This document shows positions 43,896-56,756 of a DNA stretch of 64,000 bases, piece after piece. The notes under the pieces were generated by a model that worked only from the letters and a program-made list of their open reading frames with translations, ran no database searches and had not been told where the DNA came from. The stretch covers positions 1,362 to 65,361 of the forward strand of contig MNCI01009267.1 of the NCBI GenBank assembly GCA_015680685.1, given 5' to 3'. This DNA comes from Gnetum montanum (taxonomy: Eukaryota > Streptophyta > Gnetopsida > Gnetales > Gnetaceae). Made by a program: the position numbers and the translations under genes. Position 1 is the first letter of the stretch, and the number at the start of each line of letters is the position of its first letter.

Positions 43896-44735
43896 TGATG
43901 AGTGGCAAGGTACCCCTACACTCAACCATATGAATACAAGCGTTACACATGCGATTCGGTCGAACTCCGTAGACAGACTAGTTGTGGCATCTAGATAGTT
44001 AGCCTTAGGTCACAGTTCGTTGTCTTCCCACATGGACTAGTATTAGCTTGTTCATGTATGGTTTAGTCCAGAGTGAGGTTTATGATGTGTTTCTAACCTA
44101 ATGCTACTCCTGAAGGTGATGGAAAGTAATGTTAACTAAGCTAGGAGAGAAGGGTGAGAGAGAATCTAATCTAGCCTAAGTGCAATGAGCTTCCATTCCT
44201 TGATTATCCGTACACATCTTAGACTTTGTGTATGACTACCACTAGGATTACCAAACATAGATCCTAGGTACGCTACTGGGTTACCAAGTAGTCACACTTA
44301 AATGCTCGTAATCAAGTCGTGCTCATTCCATGTTTTAACATGATTTTAAGGGAGAGAGAGATTAATTAGGAAAGCAGTAAATAACAATTAATTAAATGAT
44401 TAAGCTAAGTGAATGCTGCAATGATGAAATAATCTCAATTTTTATTGCTAGTCATGTGCATGTCCAAGTATGTCACGCTCGAATAAAGGATGTTGTACAA
44501 TTACATTCACCACACTACGGGCATACACGGAGAGGAAAAACTTTGAGAGAGAGAAAATGAAAACTGAAATCAAAACTAACTCTAAAAAATGACTTATTTC
44601 CTAATGATTATAACTGACCTTTCTACCTCGTATTTATAAATGATGAGATAGGCTATGATATCGTGTATGCGATATCGTGGTTGGGCTGCGATATTGCATA
44701 CATGATATCGTGGTTGCCCAAATGACGACTCATCA
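43896..44735 (-). mobile_element. 3' LTR of element A, second copy
   Basis: This is a complete LTR of 840 bp, TGATGAGTGG at 43,896 to CTCATCA at 44,735, followed by TACCCCC (polypurine tract on the minus strand). It is flanked on the left by the target duplication CAATT (43,891-43,895). Confidence 0.9.
44631..44709 (-). promoter_or_regulatory. GATATC dyad pair and TATA box, element A U3 (second copy)
   Basis: Dyads are at 44,657-44,676 (GATATC-GTGTATGC-GATATC) and 44,690-44,709 (GATATT-GCATACAT-GATATC), 33 bp apart. The TATA box (minus strand, TATAAATA) is at 44,631-44,640, 16 bp from the nearer dyad. Confidence 0.7.
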
Positions 44736-44900
44736 TACCCCCATCACTAAATGAAAACTCATACTTGAGTTATAGTGATTATACAGTGGATAGGTATGGA
44801 ATTATTGGGTGGTGAAAATGGAATTATGCCATAGTGTGGAATGAAAACAAAACAAAGACACAACACAAAGAATGTGCTACAACTACAAAATTTGTGAAAC

Positions 44901-47658
44901 TCATGTAGTTCCTGGTGGCAGTGGCTCCTCCATTGGTGCTTTCCCTTTGTCTTGTGCTCCAGTCTTTGAGACTTGATGTGTTGAAGTATGGCCTGGAGCT
45001 TCTCCTCTTCAGTTCAAGGATCTTGTGCCATCCATGCTAATGTTCTAATTTTTGATAGAGTCGACAGTTCCCATGGGCAAGGTAGTTGCAGAAACATTTG
45101 ATTGGCCTTGACCTACCAAGCCACAAACACCCGTCGTTCCTTCTCATAGGCTCTGGCTTTCTCTTTGTATTCTTAGAAATCTGCTAGCCATTGAACCAAA
45201 TCTATTGTGACACCTTTTTGGCCCTGGTAGCATTCCTTTACCACCTCAAGTTTAGAATTTGCAATCTCCAGTTTTTCTAACAACTTCTTGCATTCTGCAA
45301 ATTCTGCTTCGTATTTGACATAGGTAGTTTCTAACTGCTATTTGAGCTCTATCCTTGAACGTCCTACTATTAACATGGCAAGTTTGGCATACCGTAGGTT
45401 TTCCAACTCCATGTATTCTATCAGATCCTAGATTTGCAGGTCCCGATTCTTAACTTTCACTTGGTGGGCAAAAGCATATGTGTCTAATATGGCCCACCAG
45501 TTAGTGTGGTGAGCACTGATACCATTGATGTGGGCCTTGGCCATATGGATATCCTTCTCAAGGATTTTTTTGTACATCCCCACCTAATCTTGGAAGTGCT
45601 CCTTCAAGTTTTCATGCCGTTTAGCCTCATTTTTCCATGCACTTATTTCAATGATTTTCTTTTAACGAATTGCGTGTACCTCCTCCATTGAGAGGGTTCG
45701 GTTCTCTCTGGCTAAATGACTTATGTCTTGGTTGACCCAAATGAATTGTTCTCGCAGCTGATGAAAGTGTTCTTCGAGAACATTCTTTTACTTTTCCACA
45801 GAGGTCAACTAGAGGTTGTCGGCAATAAGCTATTTATTTTCTTCTTTTAAGGTGTTGAGTGCTTTAAGATGTGCATGAGTTTGTGCCTATGCTACGGATG
45901 CATCCCAAATATCCTTCTCCTTTTCTTCAGCCACTTTTTTATTATCTACTATTAGCTTGGTTAGTTGCTTAGTTCTGAAATTATCTAGCTGGTTTGCAGG
46001 AACAAATTGCAAAGGGTCCCGCTATGCTGCCTGTAGGGCCACGAGCTACTCTTATCATTTCTGCACTTCTACATCAGCATGCTTAGCCCTCACTTTTGTT
46101 AAGAATAGCTTTCCCTTTGTGAAAATGAGATCTGATTGAATTTCCGTAACATCCTAAGGGATGTCAAACAGGGACATCATTACTTTCCTTGTTTGTAGCA
46201 ATCAATCAAACACATCCTCATGTTCCGTAGGAGTCATTGAGGTTCCGGCCAAAGTTTGAGCATCCCGTGCTCCTGTGAGATCTACCGGTGGTAGAAAAGG
46301 TACATTGAATGATTCTTTGATGTGGTCTACGATCACATCTATGGCTTCTGTAGCATCTTGGTGTTGCATGACCACCACAGTGGCCCCTTCGCTAGTTTCT
46401 AATTGCACTTGAAAAGATGTTGCGTTTCCCAAGATCTGATGTGACCAAACACTTTCCCCTCCTCCTATATGAATAGGTACTTCACCCTTTGTATGATCCA
46501 AAGAAACAGTGGGCTGAATGGCATCATCAATGATGTGGAAGAGGTTTGCGTCATCATGACTTCCCCACCTGACCATCTTAGAAATGGCCCTGAGATGGCT
46601 CATCGATGGTTTGTAGTCTTTCAAAGGTGGCTGTTCCTAGCCTGTGATGGGCCTTGGTTCCTGTTGTTAGCTGGGTCTTGCAAGTTGAGTTGCAGTTGGT
46701 CCAACCATTTGTTCTTCTTCTTCTTCTGGTTTCAGCGTCTAGCCAGTGATTTTCCTTGGAGCTTGCGTCTTTAACAATTTAGCATATGAAGCAGTTTGGG
46801 CTTTTTGGACGACATCATTAGTGTATCCTCTGATACCCACACATTGGCATAGCTTTTTGATAAGACAAGGGAAAGGCAAAGAAAGCTTCCCTATCTTCCG
46901 TTCCTCAAACCACCTCAGGATCTCCATTAAATATAGATGGGGTAGGTTAGCATTAACCTTTTCGATCAGCATTACACATCCTCTTGCCGCATACATTGAT
47001 ATTCTTTTTAAGCCCTTTGTGGGGAAGAGGTGATATGTTCCATTTTTAAAGTAGATCCTCTCTTCCGTTGTCAACTCACCAAATGTTTTATCTCTCCCAT
47101 ATGCCCTTTCCAACCAATCTTGTCGCACATCGGGGTTTGAACGGGTGGATAACTGAGCAACCTTGGGCCTTGTATTCAGAAGGTTTAATACTTCTGAAAT
47201 GGCCTACGCAGAGAAGTTGACTGTCACACCACAAATGTTGATGATGGTACCTTGTTCCCTATTATGCTAGAATTGGTACATCTCCCCTAGGTACCAGGCA
47301 TCACTTTCAGAGAGGGTAGGCCATAAGGGAGATCCTTTGAGGTGATCCCTAAAAGCCTCAAGAGCGAACTCTAAAAAAGATTCAAAGTTTAATTCCCCAT
47401 TGCAACGAATGTGGACTTTTCATGGATGGCCTGAACACAATCTTAGGGCAATGTCAGATGTTGTCCATGTTCAAGCGCTACAAGAGTTCCTCCTTCTACC
47501 TACCCAGACTATATGGTAGGAGGATCCTCTTGATGTATACTAAACAATTGTTCCTCTTGTTCTGCATGTTGTCCGGTAGGGACTTGTCTTCCACCTCTCC
47601 TAGGTAGTTTGCTTCCACCTTGAGCAGGACCTTCCTTTTGTCCACATTTCGGGGCCAT
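44901..47658 (-). pseudogene. Element A ORF2, second copy (broken)
   Basis: The start ATG is at 47,658 (MAPKCGQKEGPAQGGSK), directly after a splice-acceptor-like GTGTGATTGCAG. The stop TGA is at 44,901-44,903 after PPGTT. The best preserved part is 46,739-47,128 (129 aa), with YGRDKTFGELTTEERIYF, MYAARGCVMLIEKVNANLPH and FPCLIKKLCQ, the PF20167-like region. 46,202-46,624 is the following helical part. It shares stops and length with 768-3,532. Confidence 0.7.
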
Positions 47659-49545
47659 CTGCAATCACACAAGGCCAAACGTTAGTAAGGTAGTTTTTGA
47701 AATTAAGTTATACCTTACTACTTGCCTTAATTAATTAATTTGTTTATCTCCATGTGATATTTCATGAAAGATTGTAATAATGAGTCTGTTTTACTTAGGT
47801 GGTTTCCAATTTTAATCTCCTAGTGTACCTAAAGGATTAAATGATTTTTTGGTACATTTTATTCTCAATTTACAACTAATTACCCTTAATAATGTCCATT
47901 GGGTGATGATAAATTCCAAGAAATTTAAGTGCTATTCAGCAAGTGTCCCTACCCCATGACTAAGCTGAACATTTTGGGTTCAAGCAAGTTTAGATGCAAT
48001 TAAAATCAGAGTACCAGCAAGCGAGATACAGATATGAAAGCAAGGGTTACACAATCGCAAGTCATAGAGAAAAAAATTGAAAACTCCCCTGTGTGAATGG
48101 CAAGAAATGATGCTAAGTGTTGCGGAGGGGGTTGCCTATTTATAGGTTTGGAGGGACACGATATCGTGTAGACAATATCACAACCTATTGATGTTTAGGC
48201 CCAAGTGAAAATACCGAATTTTTTAGGGATTTTCTTGAAATCAACGTTGTAACTTAGGACATTAGGCTATTGTTAAAGGGTTCAAAGTTAATTAGATGGT
48301 TTTGAAGGCATGAATAATGATATGTGGGTTTTATCAATGAGGACCTTGGGTGGTAGAGAAAAAGGCTATGTGATGGTACATAGGAATGTTATTATTCAAA
48401 AGGATAGTAGCAAGGAAAGAAAATTGTTTGAAAATTATGCTAAGGGTAAAAAAAATGGTGTGTGTGAGCTATGTCATAAGTGAGAATTACAAAAGATTAC
48501 ACAAGTGGGTCCTCCCCAAAGTAGGTTCCAACCTATAATGCCCTTGTGTAACCACACTTAAAGTGTTCATGGGCACTAGAAGGGTTAAGTGTAATCCGCA
48601 CTGATTCTACAAAACACACACATGTAATTATCATAGGAATGAGGTAAGAATTCTATGTTATACATGACACGAGCTAAAATTACACAAATAGTGAGATGAG
48701 ATGAAATATAGAAGGGATCGTAGAGATTGGGATATGAGGTAACTAACCCAGGGCATAGTGAATCCTGCATGTAAAGCATGATTAAGGTGTCATTAATGCA
48801 TCATTCCAAGATCAGGACCAAGTCCATTCTTCTAATTAGTGAGATCACATTGTTTCATCCCATGATGAGCAAGTACAAGAGTACCATAACAACAAGGTGT
48901 ACAATCACTTGGCGTTTTGTTCAAGGGATGAGTGATTTTTGTTTTGTGGCACTTCCTATTTTTTTTGTTTTTTTCTCTTTTTTTTTGAATACTGAATCTA
49001 GAGAAGCCACCAACCTTCAGGCATGGGTGCATGTCTTTCTAATGGAACGCCCTAGAAAAACATTGGATTTTTGAGTGCCCTTTTGATTACTCTTACTTCC
49101 ATTTTTTATTAGATCTACAAGGATCTTAGTACAACCTCGTTGCATGATAACTCCCATAGACATGACCAAAGAGAATCTACAAGTCCGCTTGATGTCACAC
49201 CCTAATCACTCCCTCTTGGTCCATCCTTGTTCATTCTAGGTACAATGAATACAAATTTAATTTTAAGTTTTAAAAATGTCAAGAATATCAATAGAACCTT
49301 TTATTTGTAGAATGGATGAGTGGGTGTAATGGGCTCACTATCCAAATAATTGATTGTCTGAGACTTGATAACATAGAACACACCTCAACCAACGATCCTA
49401 CATGAGTGTTTTATTCATAGACGAGATTACTTGTAAAAAGAAAAAAATACAAAAAAGACAAAAAGATAAAACAAGAAGTTGAAAAATGAAAAACTAGAAA
49501 ACAAAAAGTTGTAAAATAAAATAAAATAAAAAGTGGTTATTAATC
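47659..49545 (-). other. Element A spacer, second copy
   Basis: This is the non-coding counterpart of 3,533-5,429. It includes the internal promoter-like block at 48,136-48,179. Confidence 0.6.
48136..48179 (-). promoter_or_regulatory. Internal promoter-like block before ORF2 (element A, second copy)
   Basis: GATATC-GTGTAGAC-AATATC lies at 48,160-48,179 with TATAAATAG on the minus strand (48,136-48,144) 15 bp away. It is less symmetric than the first copy (4035-4054) but has the same spacing. Confidence 0.55.
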
Positions 49546-51180
49546 CTACTTGTTACTAGAATGCGGGATATCCCCCATAATGAAACGGTTGAGTATGGCA
49601 AGGATTAATAAATGGAAGATGAGGATCCTTGCATGTTGGAAGTATTGAAACTTGGCCATACTTACCCCATCAGGCTTCACACACTTGATGATAGTGAGCA
49701 TAGTGGGGAAATTTATATGATGTAGTTCTCGGATAAGAAGTTGATCCACTATGATATTTGGGACTGTTAGATGGTATGCAAGGATTGGGATGTTGCCCTC
49801 CATGCCTATGTTCATTGGGCCATATTATTATTGGAATGTGAGTTGGTGGCCCTGATGAAGTAACATGAGGCGTGGGGTTCGAAGGTAAGGGTGCATCATA
49901 GGTTTGGACTTGTGCTGAGTTGGAGGATGTAGTGGCCTTGGAATTGTGTTGTCCCTTCCTAGTATCATTTCTAAAGAAGGGATGCCTTCGATGTTGCTAA
50001 GGTCTCTCACTGCTATTGGAAGTAGTAGCACAAGTAATGTTCGTGGGTTGTTGCTGTGGTGCAGACACCTTAGGAACTTTTGGTGGTGATGTAGAAGGAA
50101 GGAAAAATGAGAATGTTGAAATTGAGGAGCAGTGTAAGGTACAAAAGGCGGTGGTTGTGTTGAAGGCATGGGCTAATAGTATTGAGGAGAATGGTAATAT
50201 GGCAAGATAGAGTATGTTGGCCCAGTTGGGGAAACAAGATGTTGAACTAGATAAGCATTTGGATTTGGATGATATGAAGGGTGTCTGCAATTTAGGGGTG
50301 GTCTCCCCCACGACTGGGATTGTTGCCATTGTGATCGAACACAATATCTCTGTACAAACTCTAGATGTAATGTGTTTCCCCAATGCTCATGTAAATGTAA
50401 CAATATTGGGCATTGGCCCTTGGGGTGATCATACAAGCATATGTTGCATTCATACGTATAATTGGCAGTTGAGCTCTTATTTTCCTTATCCCTTCTTTCC
50501 GATTTTCTAATGTTTTATCCTACTTCTTGGGTTGTCAAAACTCTATCTCCAATAATATTGATAAATTCTCCATACTTTTTATATGTCCATTCCAACATCT
50601 TATTTATCTTTGCCTCGACTTCTTCTAATGATTATTGTACTGGCAAAGATGGTTCTTTCTCCTTGTGATAGGTTGATTTCTCTTTTTTATGATCATGGAC
50701 CTTTGTTAAGTTGAGATTTTGGTCCTGTTGATGTTTTTCAACACTCTTCCATCTATCCATTTCTTCTTCTCCTTTTTCAACACCTTTTTTAATAAGCTCT
50801 TGGACTTGATGGGTTCGTAGTTCGTATAGTTGACCTTGGGCATACATTCCTAAGGTCTCTCTTGTTTCATTCATAGCCCATTAATGATATGGTACATTAG
50901 CCTTTCCTCAGAAAACCCATGGCCTGGACAATTGTTTAACAGTGCATAATATCTTTCTAAGGCCATGTCCAAGGATTCATGTTTTTCTTGTTTCCACTCT
51001 TAGATTTGTTTCCTCAAGGCTAACACTCTTGCATAGGTTTGATATTTTTCATTAAAGATTTCTATCATTGTTGACCAATGTCTTATTGAATTTGGTTTTA
51101 ACGATCTATACCATACTTTTGCTTGGCCAACGAGTGTCATAGGAAAGACCTTAAGTTTTTGCCAACCATTATCAATGTTG
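49546..51180 (-). pseudogene. Element A gag, second copy (5' truncated)
   Basis: It ends at the stop at 49,546, with the C-terminal piece 49,546-49,815 open (MNIGMEGNIPILAYHLTVPN). The knuckle CNICLYDHP lies near 50,430-50,455. The gag N-terminus is removed by a deletion of about 895 bp that joins 51,180 to the middle of the 5' LTR. The first copy still has this DNA at 7,122-8,017. No telomere tract is present. Confidence 0.75.
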
Positions 51181-51181
51181 T

Positions 51182-51591
51182 TACACTTAAATGCTCGTAA
51201 TTAAGTCGTACTCATTCCACATTTTAACATGAGTTTAAGGGTGAGAAAGATTAACTAGGAAAGTAGAAAATAAGAATTAATTAAATGATTAAGCTAAGTG
51301 AATGCTACAATGATGAAGTAATCTCAATATTTATTGCTGGTCATGTGCATGTCCAAGTTCATCACACTCGAATAAAGGATGCCATACAATTACATTCACC
51401 ACATTGCAGGCATACACGAAGAGGAAAAGGGTTGAGAGAGAGAAAATAAAAAAAGAAATCAAAACTAACTCTAAAAATAGACTTACTTCCTAATTATTAT
51501 AACTGACCTGTATACCTCTTATTTATAGATGAGGAGATACGCTGTGATATCGCAACCGTGATATTGTGGTCACCCAAATGATGACTCATTA
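51182..51591 (-). mobile_element. 5' LTR of element A, second copy (truncated)
   Basis: Only U3/R remains; U5, the primer site and the gag start are deleted. One dyad, GATATC-GCAACCGT-GATATT, lies at 51,546-51,565. The LTR ends CTCATTA at 51,591, followed by the CAGTT target duplication (51,592-51,596). Confidence 0.85.
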
Positions 51592-52258
51592 CAGTTCTTT
51601 TCCCAAGTGCATGCTTGTAGTGTCATGCTTGTAATTGTATGGAACCTTTTTTCAAGTGTAACGTACTTGGACATGCACACAACTGGCAATAAAGTTCAAG
51701 ATTACTCCATCATTGCAGCATTCACTTAGTTTTTATTTTCTTTAATTGTTAATTATTACTTATTATTTTCTTAGTTGATATTTCTTTATCATCATTTACT
51801 ATTTTTGCTGATAATGCGAAATGAGTATGTCTTAATCATAAACATTTAAGTGTAACTAATTGGTAACCTAGCAGTGTATCTAGTAGTGCTCAAGTAATGT
51901 GTGCTTGGTAATCCCAAAAGTAGTACATGAGGTCCAAGATGCATATAGATGATTAAGGGTAGATGCTCATCACACTTAAGCTACTTTAGATTTTACTTCA
52001 TATTGCTTATTAGCTTAATCAAGATTATTTGTCATTGTCTCTAGGAGTAGCCTAGTGTTAGAAATCACATCATACATCTCACTATGGACTAAACCATACG
52101 TGAAAAAGTAAATACTAGTCCAGGTGGGAAGATAGCAAACCATAATCAACGTATAATTGTTTATGTGCCACAACTAATCTATCCACAGAGTTTAACTGGA
52201 TCATGTGTACATGCTTTTTTTCATATGGTTGAGTGTAGGGGTACCTCACCACTCATCA
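51592..52258 (+). mobile_element. Right part of element B's 5' LTR, second copy
   Basis: This is the continuation of the LTR split by element A. It ends CTCATCA at 52,258, followed by the primer-binding site TGACGCTATTACTGGGGA at 52,260-52,277. Confidence 0.9.
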
Positions 52259-52389
52259 TTGACGCTATTACTGGGGACAGTGCTAGTTATCTAGATTAGT
52301 TATATTATACAAGATCACTGTAACAAAGTATTAACAATATATCTTTTAGAAAAGAGATTAAATTCAATTAGGTCACACAATTTATAACA

Positions 52390-54764
52390 ATGTCTCTCTC
52401 ACAAGATAATGATAACACAACAACTAACAAGGCAATTCATTGGAGAAAGAACGTAATTTATGATGAAGAAGAAGTTTGGAGTACTCAATCTTATGTAGGA
52501 GTTTCATATGTTCATGGACACCCCTACGATACTCAAGGACTCTTGTCATCCAAGTCAAATACCTTTAGTGAGGATGGAATAGCCCATAAAACAAAGGGTC
52601 CCATAAGGCCTAGGAGCTTCTCAATGGTTAGCAAGAGTACACCAAGGGATGATTTGAAGACATAAAAAAGTCATGACGAGTCTTCCAGTTCTCTCTCTTC
52701 CTCTACTCCTTCAATGTTAAGTCATGACACAGATGACTATTTCTCAAGGGGTCAGCATAGAAATAAAAATTGAACCCACAAGCAAAGTCAGGAACACCAA
52801 CATGAATAAAGACAACATCGTCCCAACTCACAAACTCATAACCTACTTAGTGACAATGAATCCCTACTGGCCAGTAAGAGCCTAATGCATATACAAGAGG
52901 TTGTTCAAATATCCCACAAGCATTGTAAGGAAAATTGTCTACCCAGGCTTGATTTAAACAAATTTCCCAAGTTTTTAGAAGGCTATGATTTAGATCCACA
53001 ACATCATTTACAAGACTTCTACAATGCTTGTGCATGGAAAATTATTGAAAATGGGTGACAATGACTTAAACTCTTTCCTATGACACTCGTTGGCCAAGAA
53101 AAGGTATGGTATAGGTCTCTAAAGCTAAAATCAATTCTTTGTTAGTAGACAATGATAGAACTCTTCAACAAAAGATATCAAACCTATGCAAGAGTGTCAT
53201 CCTTGAGGAGACAAATCCAAAAATGGAAACAAGGGCAACATGAAGCCATGGACATGGCCCTAGAAAGATATTACTCACTATTAAACAATTTCCTAGGCCA
53301 TGGGTTCTTGGAGGAAAGGCTAATGTATCACATCATGGATGGGCTCTATAATGAAACAAGGGAGACCCTACAGATGTATGCCCCAAGGAAACCATAAGAA
53401 CTACAAACCCACTAATTACAAGAGCTTATTAAGTGGGTAGCAAAAGAAGAAGGAGAAATTTCCAAATGGGAGAATGTTAAAAGATCTCAATAGGAACAAA
53501 CTCTTAGAGTAACAAAGGTCCATAATCATGAAGAAGAGAAATCAACTTACCTCAAGGAGGTGGAACCATCCCCATCCTTGCCAATTCTAAAATTAGTAGA
53601 TGAAATTAATGCAAAGATCAATAAGATGATGGAATGGGTACATGAAAACTATGGAGAATATGCAAATATTAGCAGAGGTAAAACCATACACGATCACTCT
53701 AACACCCAGAACAAACAGAGGATACCAAACCAAGAAACAGGACATAATGCCATTAAACAATCAGAAAGAAGGACTAAAGGAAATAAGGATAGGGGCCCAA
53801 CTACAAATCAAAAATATCAATGTGATGTTTTCCTATACAATCACCCCAAAGACCAATGCCCAATCTTGTCACATCTACATGAGCATTGGGAAAGAATGTT
53901 ACATCTATATTTCATACAAAAGTACTATGTTGAAATGCAGTGGCAAAATCCCTAGTCATGGGGCAAACCATCACTAAAGTGGCCTCAACCTTCATATGCT
54001 TCAACACCAAGTGCTTATTATGTTTAACACCCTATTTCTCCAACTAGATTGACATCCGCTGTTTCACCTCATCATTATCGTTCTCCCGAATATCCTCAAC
54101 GCATGTCCTCTCCCATGAAATCAACACCTCATGTTCCTTACAGTTCTCCTTGCCCTCAATATTCTCATCGTTCACCTCTTTCTACATCACCACTAGTTGT
54201 ACTAGAAGGTTTTGCACCATAGCACCAACCCATGAACATTACTTGTGCTACTACTATCAACAATAGTGGAAGTCCTCCATAATGTCAGAAGCATCCTTTC
54301 TTTAGGCATGACTGTAGAAAGAGATAGCATGGTTCTAAAACCATTGCATCCTTCAACTCAGCATAATCCCAACACTGTGATGCACCTTCCTCTTCGAACT
54401 CAAAGCCTCCTATTACCTTATCTAGGCCATCAATTAACACTTCAACAACCATGCAACCCAATGGATATAACCACATAGGTAGACATATCAATCCTTGCAT
54501 ACCATCTTATGGTTATTTGTGCCATATTCGGTTAGCTCCTTATCACATGACCACATCTTATAATCTTCCCTACTATGCCTAATGTAATTAAGTGTGTGAA
54601 CCCCAATTTGGATACATTCCTTCCACCACACCAAAAGAAACCCAGTGGTTTGGAAATGACCAAACCCCAATTTTTCCAACATGCATTGATCTAAACTTTC
54701 CATTTATTAATTTTTACATGATCTAAGGTTTAGTCATGGGGAATACATCCATTCTAATAAGTAG
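52390..54764 (+). pseudogene. Element B gag, second copy (broken)
   Basis: The start ATG is at 52,390 (MSLSQDNDNTTTNKAIHWRK), open for 91 codons, then pieces at 53,152-53,397 (Retrotrans_gag C-terminal half, LERYYSLLNNFLGHGF) and 53,560-53,955. The knuckle reads CDVFLYNHPKDQC, again without the second Cys. The aligned stop TAG is at 54,762. Several stops are shared with 9,209-11,562 and so predate the segment duplication. Confidence 0.75.
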
Positions 54765-56756
54765 AATTCAAAAATGATTTTTCTTTTCTTTGGTTTTACA
54801 ATAATTTTTTTTCTAATTTTTCATCTTTCAGTTTATCATTTTATCTTTTTGAGGGTAATCTCATCTAGGAATAGAATACTTAGGTGACTTGTCAGTTGAA
54901 GTATTGTTCTATGCTATCAAGTCACTGGTGATCAATTATTTGGACAGTGATCCCACAACATCCACCCATCCATTTTATTAATAAGAGGTTCTACTCTAGG
55001 TACGATGATATTCTTGTCATCATTAAAACTTAAAGTAACTTTGTACTCATTATGCCCAGTGCCAAAAGTGATAGACTATGCAGGAATGGCTAGGGTGTGA
55101 CATCAAGGGGACTTGTGAATTCTCTCTGGTGATATCTTTCTGTGCTATCATGTAGCTTGGTTGTACTAAGTTCCTTTTATATCTAAAAAAATGGGAGTAA
55201 AAGTAATAAGGGTACTCAATCAAGAAACTAAATGTTGTTTTAGAGGGTTCCATTGGAAAGACATGCACCCATGCCTGAAGGTTGGTGGCTTCTCCATATT
55301 ATTGTTGGGAACAACAGAGTGCCAAAGCGGCAGGAATAAGAAAAAGAAAAAGATAAGAAAAATAGCAAAGAAAAGATCAAGAAGAACATGGTATAGAGAA
55401 ATTTAAATCACTCCTCCCTTGGAGAAAATGCCAAGTGATCATATGCTCTGATGCCATGATGCTCTTATGGTTGTCTATCATTGAATGAAATAATGCAATG
55501 TCATTGATCAGAGGTATGGACTTGTTCTTGATTTTGGAGCAAAAGGCTAATGATACCTTAATCATGCCCTATGCTCAGGATTCATTATGCCTACGGTAAG
55601 TTACCTCACATCCCAATCTTTGTAATCCATTCTATGATTCGTCTCACCCCATTGTCCAAGCATTTCTAACTTGTGTGTTGTATGGCATAGCATTCATACC
55701 TCATCACGGTGGTATTTAACATGTGTGTGTTTTGTTCCACCAGTGCAAATTGCATTTAACCCTTCTAGTGCCTATGGACATTTTAATGTGTGGTTATGCA
55801 AGGGCATGATAGGTTGGAACCTACTTTGGGGAGGATCCACTTGTGTAACTTTTGTAATTTGCACTTATTGCACACCACCACATCATCTTATACCATTTGA
55901 GTACTACATTGCTAAATTTATTCTTTCCTTTATCATCATTTCAACCCAAATATTCTTGTGCACCAGTACATGTCCTTTTTCCTCACCCTATTCAAGAAGT
56001 TGATTGTATAATTCCACTTTATTACACTTTTTGTGCCTTAATGTTCACATAACATTACCCCAAACCTTTCACATCTACCTTAAATCCTTCATTCTTAGCT
56101 GTAAAAACTCGAAAATTCATCAGTTTTACTAAGTACCCTATTTTGGAAGGGACATGATATTGGTTACCCAGTATCAGGTCTAACATGATATTAGGTTTAC
56201 GCAAGAACATATGCAATATTGTATCCATAAAACCTATATATATGGACCCCCCAATGCACGTCAATCTCATTTTCAACTATTCATGCAAGAGGAGTTGTTG
56301 CTATTTTCTTCCATGATTTTTCATGCTTTGCGTACCTACCATTTAACCATGAATATCTTGCTCGTTAATGCTCCAATTCTCCTTTTGATTGAACCTGCTT
56401 AAACCTATAGTGTTCAACTTAGTCGTGGGGGAAGGGTACACTCCAAGTTGTGCATAACTTTTTTGAAATTTGTTGTCACCTAAAGGATATCATAGGGTAA
56501 AGTGATCTTAAGAAATGCTAAGAACTTATGCCAAACTAATTTTATTCCTTCATCGAAACCATGAAAATTATTATTGGAGTTACCTAATCAAATTAGGCCC
56601 AAGATCAAAACTTTTAGGGGGATTTCCTTAAAAATTTCTAACTCTGAAAGCACACTAAGCAAGAATTCAAAATTCATTAAAGGCAATGAATAAGGTATAA
56701 GATAATTAAATTTTGTTAAATGACCTTACTAACAATTGATTTTAGTGTGATTACGA
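54765..56756 (+). other. Element B spacer, second copy
   Basis: This is the counterpart of 11,563-13,558 with no supported gene. It includes the degenerate promoter-like block: dyad GATATT-GGTTACCC-AGTATC at 56,156-56,175 and TATA-like sequence at 56,234-56,243. The 12-C run of the first copy is only CCCCCC here. Confidence 0.55.
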
